Part shown: piece by piece, positions 1-6,903 of the stretch
Layout of the letters: each line of letters opens with the position of its first letter
How positions within the stretch are numbered: position 1 is the stretch's first letter
Assembly (NCBI GenBank): GCA_016550425.1
Contig: JABXGS010000071.1
Span: 1 to 18,486 of the forward strand
From: an archaeon
GTDB lineage: Archaea; Asgardarchaeota; Hermodarchaeia; Hermodarchaeales; Hermodarchaeaceae
Direction of reading: 5' to 3'
Length of the DNA stretch: 18,486 nt
Translations under genes and position numbers: made by a program
Notes under the pieces: generated by a model
What the model saw: only the letters and a program-made list of their open reading frames with translations
Told to the model about the DNA's origin: nothing
Databases searched by the model: none

Positions 1-1
1 A

Positions 2-1234
2 CATAGGAAAATGCTTTCAAGCCCCTTTACGGCTAGTCGTGCAATGTATGGAACGACTAACCTAGTCGAATTAATGCAAGAAATTGGACGCCTCCCAAGC
101 TATAATATGCGTTCTGGTGTATTTGCAGAATACGAGAAAATTAGTGGTGAAGCGATAAGAAAGAAATATCTGGTAAAACCGCGAGCTGATTTTGCGTGTC
201 TACAACGTTGTGGCCGATATACTTGCGTCCGGAATGGGCCTTACGCTTATTGTGGCGGATCACCTGAATATGAAACACAATCGGCCATGGGAAGTCGATG
301 TGGGAACGCCAATCTTGAATCCATCCTCTATGGACACCATCTAAGTAACTTGTATGGATTGGACACCATTTCGACTGGGGCAACAATTAGTTGGGCAATG
401 GAGGCTTGGGATGAGGGGTTAATAACAGCTGAAGATACCGGTGGGCTAGATCTAAGCTGGGGAAACCATGAATCTATAATCAAACTTATCCATATGATAG
501 CACATCGTGAAGGATTCGGGGATATACTTGCGGAAGGTAGTTATCGAGCAGCTAAACGAATTGGACGAGGAACCGAAAAATTTGTGATGCACAGTAAAAA
601 ACAAGAGATTGCAGGTCAGGAACCTCGAGCGCAAAAATCCATGGGATTAGCAGCAGCTACTGCAGCACGCGGAGCTGATCATCTGTATGCTTTTCCCGTT
701 CTTGATGAGGTGGGATTTGACGAGGAAATCGGCATTCGCTATGGAGCGAAATATTTGCCAGAGATTGGAGATCGGCTTGATCCTACCTATAAGGGTATCA
801 TGGTGAAAGAGAATGAAGACTTTTGTGCAGTTGTTGAATCCTTAGGGGTTTGTAAATATGGCACATTGATTCCTCCTGTCCTCTTTTATGAAGACATTGT
901 GAAGGCGTTCGATGTTACAGTGGGAATCCCGATAACAGAGAACCAATTACGAGTAATTGGTGAACGAATCGTCAACCTAAACCGTTGTTTCAATGTACGT
1001 GAAGGAATTCGTCGGAAAGATGATTCACTGCCTCGACGCCTAACAGAAACCCCTGCGCCTGAAGGACCATCGAAAGGTCAAGTTGTCGAATTAGATCAAA
1101 TGCTGGATGAATATTACAAGATGCGAGGATGGCGATTGAAGGATGGAGTGCCAACTAAACGTGTCCTTCACCGACTAGACCTTGACGATTTGGTCACAGA
1201 CCTCGTAAAATATGGTATAGAAATACCTGAATAA
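2..1234 (+). CDS. aor: Aldehyde:ferredoxin oxidoreductase (tungstopterin), C-terminal part, cut by window edge
   Basis: AOR-family enzymes oxidise aldehydes to carboxylic acids with a tungsten bis-pterin and one [4Fe-4S] cluster, passing electrons to ferredoxin. The frame is open to the first base. The Met at position 11 is internal: aligned with the complete paralogue at 4369-6306, this protein begins near residue 235, so the pterin-binding N-terminal half lies outside the window. Shared blocks include YGTTNLV, IRKKY, PEYET, YGLDTISTG, GLDLSWG and NVREG; roughly half the residues match by eye. Numbering from Met11, the cluster region reads D60-x2-C63-x3-C67 with a distal C281 in CKYG. The complete paralogue has C-x2-C-x3-C and a distal Cys, so the first ligand here is Asp. 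An extra C72 follows. The family call is firm; the substrate is unknown, and the Asp may mean altered cluster chemistry. Confidence 0.93.
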   Translation, partial: HRKMLSSPFTASRAMYGTTNLVELMQEIGRLPSYNMRSGVFAEYEKISGEAIRKKYLVKPRADFACLQRCGRYTCVRNGPYAYCGGSPEYETQSAMGSRCGNANLESILYGHHLSNLYGLDTISTGATISWAMEAWDEGLITAEDTGGLDLSWGNHESIIKLIHMIAHREGFGDILAEGSYRAAKRIGRGTEKFVMHSKKQEIAGQEPRAQKSMGLAAATAARGADHLYAFPVLDEVGFDEEIGIRYGAKYLPEIGDRLDPTYKGIMVKENEDFCAVVESLGVCKYGTLIPPVLFYEDIVKAFDVTVGIPITENQLRVIGERIVNLNRCFNVREGIRRKDDSLPRRLTETPAPEGPSKGQVVELDQMLDEYYKMRGWRLKDGVPTKRVLHRLDLDDLVTDLVKYGIEIPE

Positions 1235-1259
1235 AATTTGATAAAACCGCCTTAGAAGC

Positions 1260-1279
1260 AAGGTTTAAATTTAAACCTT
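1260..1279. promoter_or_regulatory. Perfect 20-bp palindrome upstream of the GTPase gene
   Basis: Half-site AAGGTTTAAA is followed directly by its exact reverse complement, with no spacer, in the 103-base gap between the AOR stop and the GTPase start. The AT-rich centre (TTTAAATTTAAA) could also act as an archaeal TATA element for the gene at 1338. A T-run of four overlaps its end, so a weak terminator for the AOR gene is possible, but a spacer-less palindrome makes a poor hairpin. I favour an operator or promoter element; this is inference. Confidence 0.35.
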
Positions 1280-1337
1280 TTAAGTGTGAATTATCCGCGG
1301 GGCTTTCTAAGAATGTGCCCTTTCACTGATTAATGCA

Positions 1338-2039
1338 ATGATATTCAAGGAATTTGGTAATATGAAAGTGCTTGTAACTGGACCCCACCTTTCTGGCAAA
1401 AGTGCCCTCATTAAGAATCTAGCCAAAGATAATGTCATTAACATTCAAGCAAATGGAACCACTGTGGGTCTTGATCATGGTGTCGCAGAAGCATTTGGAA
1501 TTCCTATCCGTTTATTCGGAACACCGGGTCTTGCTCGATTTAAGGTATTACGTCGAATAATATCAGAAGGTGCTGACGGAATTCTCTTTGTAGTGGATGC
1601 AAGTAAACCTGATGGCGACGCAGAAGCCCGATACATTTGGACTGAAATCAGCGATCTCTTACCCAATGTCCCATGCATTGTTGCAGCCAATAAACAAGAC
1701 CTAAGGGCTGCAAGAACACCTGAAAGAATTCGCCATGATCTTAGTTTTATGGTTGGCGTTCCTGTAATTCCAATTAGTAATAAAACGGAATATAATACAG
1801 AGAAACTTTTGCCAGCTATGGCTATGCTCATCGTCTATGAATGGAGTCCCATTCTTCGCGCTTTTGGAGCCACTGGAAAAACAGGCTTTTTTGACTTGGC
1901 TAAAAACCTCCACATCAGTGAAAGTCAGGTTCGCAACTATATACGTTGGTTTGAACTACGAAAACTAGTTTCAGTGGACTGGGAGAGAAAAACCGCACAC
2001 GTAGCCCCAGGGGTAGCAAAAATTCTTGCCCAACGATAG
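1338..2039 (+). CDS. Ras-like small GTPase with C-terminal winged helix
   Basis: The N-terminal GTPase domain (residues about 9-170) has a P-loop GPHLSGKS at 15-22, a switch-I TTVGLD at 41-46, a G3 motif GTPG at 61-64, the guanine-specificity motif NKQD at 118-121 and ISNK at 146-149 as G5. The LFGTPG form of G3 is usual in the MglA/COG2229-like archaeal and bacterial GTPases. The residue after it, normally the catalytic Gln (Ras Gln61), is Leu65, so intrinsic hydrolysis may be slow. Residues about 175-233 look like a winged helix (HISESQVRNYIRWFELRKL as the recognition region). GTP-dependent regulation or DNA/protein binding is inferred. The start is uncertain: the ATG at 1362 has AAGGA 10 bases upstream, whereas the ATG at 1338 has no ribosome site. 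It precedes the ether-lipid synthase by 47 bases. Confidence 0.85.
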   Translation: MIFKEFGNMKVLVTGPHLSGKSALIKNLAKDNVINIQANGTTVGLDHGVAEAFGIPIRLFGTPGLARFKVLRRIISEGADGILFVVDASKPDGDAEARYIWTEISDLLPNVPCIVAANKQDLRAARTPERIRHDLSFMVGVPVIPISNKTEYNTEKLLPAMAMLIVYEWSPILRAFGATGKTGFFDLAKNLHISESQVRNYIRWFELRKLVSVDWERKTAHVAPGVAKILAQR

Positions 2040-2086
2040 CAAATTTAAAAGCTTGTACGCTGCATGCATGAACCGGCGGTATTAGA

Positions 2087-2860
2087 ATGATAAGTCCAGG
2101 CCCGACATGGAAAAGCCTCCTCAAGACCATCGAAGAGGCAGGTGTGGCACACCTCACGCTCATTGATCCTGATCCTATGAAACAATCAGCGGTTGTTGCA
2201 GGTAAGATTGCTAAATTTGCGGAGCAGGCTGGAAGTAATGGTATAATGGTTGGGGGATCAACAGCATTTGGGATTATTGATGAATCAGTGGAAGAAATCA
2301 AAAAACAGGTTGATATTCCAGTAATCCTGTTCCCAGGCAACGTATCAGGCCTTTCCCACTCTGCCGACGCAGTCTTTTTCATGAGTCTCTTGAATTCGCG
2401 CACAACCTACTGGATGATTGATGCACAAACTCTTGCGGCACGTCACATTAAAAGTTACAATCTTGAACCCATTTCGATGGCGTATCTTGTTGTCCATCCT
2501 GGAGGGACTGCAGGATTTGTAGGGGATGCACGACTTCTCCCTAGAGACAAACCGGAAATTGCGCTAGGCTATTCATTAGCAGCTCAATATATGGGGTTTC
2601 GACTACTCTACTTAGAGGCAGGGTCCGGCGCAGATAATACAGTTCCCCTCCCAATGATTAAACTAGTTTCAAGCAAAGTTGATATTCCTTTGGCGATAGG
2701 CGGAGGAATCAATTCCCCGGATCAAGCAGCCGCCTTATGCAACGCTGGGGCCGATATTATTATTCAAGGAACCATTATTGAACAGACAATTTTGGAGGAT
2801 AAAGGGAAGCTACTCTCTAAGACAGTCGAAGCAATGCAGAACGCGAAAAAGAAAAAATAA
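2087..2860 (+). CDS. Geranylgeranylglyceryl phosphate synthase
   Basis: This enzyme joins geranylgeranyl diphosphate to sn-glycerol-1-phosphate, the first committed ether bond of archaeal membrane lipids. The 257-residue TIM-barrel prenyltransferase shows LIDPDP (25-30, metal-binding Asp), GGST (56-59), LFPGN (81-85), YLEAGSG (175-181), GGGI (205-208) and AGADIIIQG (220-228) for phosphate binding. Length and motif order match the group II GGGPS/PcrB-like family. Because of the archaeal context I call it GGGPS rather than bacterial heptaprenylglyceryl phosphate synthase. The Lys-rich tail (KKKK) is probably disordered. The ATG at 2087 has no strong Shine-Dalgarno site; the gene probably shares a transcript with the GTPase gene. 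It converges on the MoaD-like gene with 18 bases between stops. Confidence 0.93.
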   Translation: MISPGPTWKSLLKTIEEAGVAHLTLIDPDPMKQSAVVAGKIAKFAEQAGSNGIMVGGSTAFGIIDESVEEIKKQVDIPVILFPGNVSGLSHSADAVFFMSLLNSRTTYWMIDAQTLAARHIKSYNLEPISMAYLVVHPGGTAGFVGDARLLPRDKPEIALGYSLAAQYMGFRLLYLEAGSGADNTVPLPMIKLVSSKVDIPLAIGGGINSPDQAAALCNAGADIIIQGTIIEQTILEDKGKLLSKTVEAMQNAKKKK

Positions 2861-2878
2861 TGAATATCCCCCTGATTT

Positions 2879-3166
2879 TCACCCACCACCGATTGGTGGA
2901 AAAATTGCTACGACATCTCCTTCAGAGAGAGGAGTTTGTAATCCTTGTTGGAGTCTAACATGTCGTCCATTGACGAGGACATGAAAGTATGATTTGAGTG
3001 ATCCGTCTGGCTCCAAAACCATTTTGTCAAATTTTTCTCCGAATTGCTTGCTTAGAGTGTTAATGACTTCTTGAACATCTTCTGCCTTTAGTTGGGTTTC
3101 GCGGATTCCAGTGAGGGCTCTTAAACTAGTAAACATGCGAACAGTGACTTGGGCCTTCTTGGTCAT
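2879..3166 (-). CDS. MoaD/ThiS-family ubiquitin-like sulfur carrier (copy 1)
   Basis: A 95-residue beta-grasp protein ending in FPPIGGG. The exposed C-terminal Gly-Gly is the hallmark of MoaD/ThiS-type carriers, which are adenylated and thiocarboxylated by an E1-like (MoeB-type) enzyme to donate sulfur, for example to the dithiolene of molybdopterin or tungstopterin. Other signature pieces are VLVNGR and LSEGDVVAIFPP. It is the last gene of the AOR operon, 15 bases after the flavoprotein stop, with AAGGTGA upstream of its ATG. MoaD-like genes beside AOR genes are a known arrangement, so a role in the tungsten cofactor of this operon's AOR is likely. No partner E1 gene lies in the window. A protein-tagging role, as for archaeal SAMPs, cannot be excluded. 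Confidence 0.88.
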   Translation of the reverse strand: MTKKAQVTVRMFTSLRALTGIRETQLKAEDVQEVINTLSKQFGEKFDKMVLEPDGSLKSYFHVLVNGRHVRLQQGLQTPLSEGDVVAIFPPIGGG

Positions 3167-3181
3167 TTGGATTCATTCACC

Positions 3182-4372
3182 TTATCCAGTCGTCTCGAAT
3201 GATAGAGCGCGATGGGGGCAGATACTTACGCAAACGCCACAGCCATAACAGAGTTTAGGATCCACTTGGGCCTTAGATGTTTGGGGATTAACGGTGATGG
3301 CTGAGTAGGTACAGGATTTTGCGCATAATCCACACCCTGAGCAGGCGTCATTATCTACGGTGGGAGGTAGACTTTCGATTCGGAGAGTTTCAGTAGGCAG
3401 ATGTTTGAGAGCCGCCCCCTGAACATCGAGTGGTGAATCGTGTCCATGGGATTTGAGGAACTCAGCCATTTCGTTAGCGATGCGTCCATAAACGGAATTT
3501 CCTTCTAATATAGCGGCGGTACAGACTTGCACAGCCGTGGCGCCGCACATAAGAAATTCGATAGCGTCTTCGCCTGTGCTAACACCTCCAACGCCAATAA
3601 CAGGTTTAGACGTGCCTCGAGCAATATCAGCGACACAACGAACGGCAAGAGGTTTGATAGCTGGACCGGATAACCAACCAACACCACCTGGCCCCCCAAG
3701 CAGTGGACGCCCGGTTTCGATATCAATGTGAAGACAGGGACCTAGCGTATTGATTGCTACGAAGCCATCAACATACCTATCTACCGCTTTAGTAAATACA
3801 GTCAAGTCTTTGACATGAGGACTCATTTTTGCAAAGACGGGAATATCTACGGCTTCTTTCAGCGTTTTTGCTACTTCGTTGAAGACTTTTGGATCAGTTT
3901 CAATATAATGGGTGCTAAATTCGATGCCATCGACACCTGCTTGCTCGACAAGTGGTGCAAGTGTTTTTAGTTCGTCTGGAGTGTAACCAACCGATGCTAT
4001 GAGAGAAAGACCTGCTTCCTTTGCCCGCGGATATTCGTGCTTGAGCCATTTTTTGTAGGACTTATCACTCCACAATTCATGATTTAGTAAACCGTATGCC
4101 CCACGCACGTTGATGCGTTCAAAATGTACAATTTTATTTTGCATCGCTGTGGCTAGTATCCATCGGCTTTTCCCACGATCAAGTGTTTGCATGTTGGGAC
4201 GGGGAACCTCTGCAGGTTTCACACTGATTGTTTTTGCAACCAACCCACCGACGCCGCCCCGAGCTGCCTTCAAAAGGATCTCTGCATCTCGACTTGTCGG
4301 ACCGGCAGCAGTTAATACCGGATTCCGGAGGGCGATTCCAGCAATATCCACACCTAAATTCATAGTCATCAT
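3182..4372 (-). CDS. Dihydroorotate/dihydropyrimidine dehydrogenase-like flavoprotein with two C-terminal [4Fe-4S] motifs
   Basis: A 396-residue protein: an FMN-binding TIM barrel of the DHOD/PreA family (about 5-310) followed by a two-cluster ferredoxin domain (CSGCGLCAKSC and CYGCGVCVSIC, about 343-385). FMN-site signatures are AAGPTSRD near the N terminus, FAKMSPH, INTLGP and GVGGVSTGEDAIEFLMCGA. The family's active-site NxSCP(N/H), whose Cys is the catalytic base in class 1 DHODs and dihydropyrimidine dehydrogenase, is here EFSTHY, so Cys is replaced by Thr and no neighbouring Cys takes its place. True dihydroorotate or uracil reduction is therefore doubtful. Its start overlaps the AOR stop by four bases, indicating translational coupling and probably a stoichiometric partner. 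The Fe-S domain could exchange electrons with the operon's ferredoxin. The substrate is unknown. Confidence 0.87.
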   Translation of the reverse strand: MMTMNLGVDIAGIALRNPVLTAAGPTSRDAEILLKAARGGVGGLVAKTISVKPAEVPRPNMQTLDRGKSRWILATAMQNKIVHFERINVRGAYGLLNHELWSDKSYKKWLKHEYPRAKEAGLSLIASVGYTPDELKTLAPLVEQAGVDGIEFSTHYIETDPKVFNEVAKTLKEAVDIPVFAKMSPHVKDLTVFTKAVDRYVDGFVAINTLGPCLHIDIETGRPLLGGPGGVGWLSGPAIKPLAVRCVADIARGTSKPVIGVGGVSTGEDAIEFLMCGATAVQVCTAAILEGNSVYGRIANEMAEFLKSHGHDSPLDVQGAALKHLPTETLRIESLPPTVDNDACSGCGLCAKSCTYSAITVNPQTSKAQVDPKLCYGCGVCVSICPHRALSFETTG

Positions 4373-6306
4373 TCTTCAACCAACTTTCCTATTTTCGCAA
4401 GGTAATCCGCTACATCGTCTAAACCTAAGCGTACCAGTTCAGACCGTTTCGGAAGTCCATCCTTTGTCCAGTTTCGAACTTCGTAATATTCATCAAGCAT
4501 TGGATCGAGATCACACACCTGACCTTTTGCAGGGCCGTCGGGAATAGGTTCTTCGGTAAACCGTGGATGAAGCTGCTCCTTTTCCCGAGTGACGCCTTCT
4601 CGGACATTAAAACAGCGTCGGAGATTACTAATCCGTTCAGCTATTGTTCTTAGCCCTTTAACATCGCCAAATTCATCAAAGCCGGTGAGAGGACCTAACA
4701 TTTCAGCAATGATATCAAAATAGTAGACTGGGGGCCACATAGTCCCATATTTGCAGAGAATTACGCTATCGACAATTACGTAAAGGTCCTCTTGATCCTT
4801 TATTAGATGGCCTTTGTAAGCGGTGCTGTGTAAATCCATCACTTCTGAGGCATGTTCTTCCCCAAATCGTTCGATTGCCACATCAGGAAAACCGAGTTCT
4901 TCGTAGCAGCTAAGGCTGCGGAGATGATCAGCGCCACGTACATTGGTGGCATAGGTTAACCCTACACTCTGTTGTGGGCGGGGATCTTGACCTGAAGCCT
5001 CCATTCCTTTCACATGAATAGCGAAGCGCTCTGCTCCCTTTCCGATTTTCTGAGCAGCCCGCATAGACCCTTCAGCCAGTAAATCACCTATTCCCTCACG
5101 TTTAGCAATCTTTTCGGTAAGGGCAATTATTGTTTCCTCCTTACCCCAGGAGAGGTCTAAGCCATCAGCTTCCTTAGATGTGATAAGCCCATGTTCAGCA
5201 GCTTCCATTAAGAAAGCAATAGTACAACCGGTACTAATCGTATCTAATCCATAACGATTGCAAAGCTGATTCGCATAAAGAATTGATTCGATATTACTAT
5301 TCAAACAGTTACTGCCAAATGCCATGAGGGTCTCATATTCTGGTCCCCCGGTCATCACCTGATATGGACCAGATTTCACCTGGGATGTGAATTTGCATTG
5401 AAGAGCACACCCAAAACAGGATTCCCGACTTGTTCGATATTTTTTACGGATAGTTTCGGGTCCAATGGCATCAGCATCAGGATAAACTCCAGTAGTATGA
5501 TTTTTCGTGGGCAGTCGACCAATCTCTCCTATGGTTGTAACAAGGTTTGTTGTACCATATTTTCCAAGAGATTCCTCGTTCATTTCCCCCCACTTCCCGG
5601 TTGTCATCCGATCATAGCCCTTCCGTGCAGCAGCCAAGAATTTTCCGTGCTGGGCAACCTTTACCCCACCAAATCCTCGAGCAGCGACCGCTTTTAGATT
5701 CTTACTCCCCATCACAGCTCCTCCCCCTGCCCGACCTGCCGCCCGATAATAAGAGCCTATGATGGCTGCGTAACGGACGCCATTTTCACCAGCTATTCCG
5801 ATGGAAGCAACCTCGATGTCATTATCACCATGCTCTTCTTTGATGAGATCTGTGGTCTCGGTAGTATCCCGCGTCCATAGATGGGTCGCATCGTGGATAG
5901 TCACGTTCTCATCTTGCACCATAAGATAAACCGGTTTAGGTGCTTTACCTTGAATAATCAGCATATCAAATCCAGCGTACTTGAGTTGAGGCCCCCAATG
6001 CCCCCCACAGTGTGCTTCACCCCATACGCCGGTTAGAGGAGACTTAAAAGCCACCATAAAGCGTCCCGAAGGCGAAAAGAAGGCGCCAGTAACAGGACCT
6101 ACTCCGAAAATTAATGGATTCTGCGGGTCTAAGGGATCCGTACCCGGTTTTACTCGATCCCATAAAATCCGGGAAGCAAAGCCGGTTCCACCTAAGTACG
6201 TCTTTGCAAATTCAGTATCCAATGCTTGTATTTCTACTTCAGATTTCGTTAGATCGATATCTGCAATTCTTCCAGCATATCCAAAGTATTCATTGCGCTT
6301 TGTCAT
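4369..6306 (-). CDS. aor: Aldehyde:ferredoxin oxidoreductase (tungstopterin), full length
   Basis: A 645-residue protein, slightly longer than the approximately 605 residues of Pyrococcus AOR. The N-terminal domain has FGYAGRIADIDLT, YLGGTGFASRILW and SPSGRFMVAFKSPLTG, characteristic of the pterin-binding AOR_N domain. The [4Fe-4S] ligands are C297, C300, C304 (C-x2-C-x3-C) and the distal C518 in CKYGT, all four present, unlike the partial paralogue at the window start. It oxidises aldehydes, or performs the reverse acid reduction, with ferredoxin as partner. The upstream ferredoxin stop overlaps its ATG by four bases and its own stop overlaps the flavoprotein start, so three subunits may be made in fixed ratio, recalling the AorAB arrangement of bacterial AORs. 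The ribosome site GGAGGTG lies just upstream at 6314-6320. Aldehyde specificity cannot be read from sequence. Confidence 0.95.
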   Translation of the reverse strand: MTKRNEYFGYAGRIADIDLTKSEVEIQALDTEFAKTYLGGTGFASRILWDRVKPGTDPLDPQNPLIFGVGPVTGAFFSPSGRFMVAFKSPLTGVWGEAHCGGHWGPQLKYAGFDMLIIQGKAPKPVYLMVQDENVTIHDATHLWTRDTTETTDLIKEEHGDNDIEVASIGIAGENGVRYAAIIGSYYRAAGRAGGGAVMGSKNLKAVAARGFGGVKVAQHGKFLAAARKGYDRMTTGKWGEMNEESLGKYGTTNLVTTIGEIGRLPTKNHTTGVYPDADAIGPETIRKKYRTSRESCFGCALQCKFTSQVKSGPYQVMTGGPEYETLMAFGSNCLNSNIESILYANQLCNRYGLDTISTGCTIAFLMEAAEHGLITSKEADGLDLSWGKEETIIALTEKIAKREGIGDLLAEGSMRAAQKIGKGAERFAIHVKGMEASGQDPRPQQSVGLTYATNVRGADHLRSLSCYEELGFPDVAIERFGEEHASEVMDLHSTAYKGHLIKDQEDLYVIVDSVILCKYGTMWPPVYYFDIIAEMLGPLTGFDEFGDVKGLRTIAERISNLRRCFNVREGVTREKEQLHPRFTEEPIPDGPAKGQVCDLDPMLDEYYEVRNWTKDGLPKRSELVRLGLDDVADYLAKIGKLVEE

Positions 6307-6809
6307 CCTTTCGCACCTCCAGTAATCACGTGAAGATAATCAGCAGCTTGTTTTACGCCTTTTTCACGGAGCCGCTTAGTCAACTCACCTGGTTCAATGT
6401 ATAACAAGGCCCCTCTAGGACAAAATTGGGCACACATCGCATACCCTTCGCATAAGTCACATTTGACTGTGCGCCCATCCGTGGGATCTATATGAATTCC
6501 ACCAAAGGGACAAGCGATAAGGCATTGATGACAGCCAATACAGTTCTTCTGTGTGATGCAAACGGCATTGGTGTTGGGATCTCGATAAATAGCATCAGCA
6601 GGACAACTTTCCATACATAATGGGGTTTCACAATGCTGACAGATTACTGGGATGTTAATTCCGGTTTTTTCATCGCGTATAATCGTAAGTAGCGCCCGAG
6701 CAGGATTGTACTCTTGATTGTGACGGAAGGAGCAAACCAGTGTACAAATCCCACACCCTGTACATTTCTCCGGGTCAACGACTAGAACTTTGTGAGATGA
6801 CTTGTTCAT
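6303..6809 (-). CDS. Four-cluster [4Fe-4S] ferredoxin subunit (AorA/HycB-like)
   Basis: A 168-residue electron-transfer subunit with 16 cysteines in four sets: CTGCGICTLVC, CQHCETPLCMESC, CIGCHQCLIAC and CDLCEGYAMCAQFC. This pattern is typical of HycB/PhsB/AorA-type polyferredoxin subunits. It has no signal peptide or membrane segment, so it should be cytoplasmic. It is the first gene of the operon and overlaps the AOR start by four bases, so it most likely carries electrons from the tungsten site to soluble ferredoxin or to the flavoprotein downstream. It starts 94 bases from the divergent amidohydrolase gene, with a dyad element between them. Only a weak ribosome-site match (AGGG) precedes its ATG. 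Confidence 0.92.
   Translation of the reverse strand: MNKSSHKVLVVDPEKCTGCGICTLVCSFRHNQEYNPARALLTIIRDEKTGINIPVICQHCETPLCMESCPADAIYRDPNTNAVCITQKNCIGCHQCLIACPFGGIHIDPTDGRTVKCDLCEGYAMCAQFCPRGALLYIEPGELTKRLREKGVKQAADYLHVITGGAKG
6314..6320 (-). promoter_or_regulatory. Strong Shine-Dalgarno site of the full-length AOR gene
   Basis: On the minus strand this reads GGAGGTG, 7 bases before the ATG at 6306 and inside the end of the ferredoxin gene. It fixes the AOR start and shows that translation re-initiates within the operon. Confidence 0.7.
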
Positions 6810-6840
6810 GGGAATACACGCCCTGAAAAATGGGACATGG

Positions 6841-6855
6841 AAGCCTTAAAGGCTT
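6841..6855. promoter_or_regulatory. Dyad element between divergent AOR operon and amidohydrolase gene
   Basis: A perfect inverted repeat, AAGCCTT-A-AAGGCTT, lies near the middle of the 94-base divergent gap (6810-6903). A symmetric site here could bind a dimeric regulator that controls both directions. Its CTTTAAGG core could instead be part of a weak TATA element. No regulator gene is adjacent, so the binding partner is unknown. Confidence 0.4.
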
Positions 6856-6903
6856 ACTCGATTACCATATTCATCAATTACCCTATGTTGGAAGCGAATA
6901 CTG

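Noticed and set aside
11..13. ATG at position 11 as a true start of the first AOR gene
   Set aside because: The frame is open to the window edge and alignment with the complete paralogue places this Met well inside the protein.
2886..2899. Hairpin CCACC-GATT-GGTGG at the end of MoaD copy 1, possible terminator
   Set aside because: It arises from codons for Pro-Pro-Ile-Gly-Gly; MoaD copy 2 has a similar one at the same place. No T-run follows on the coding strand.
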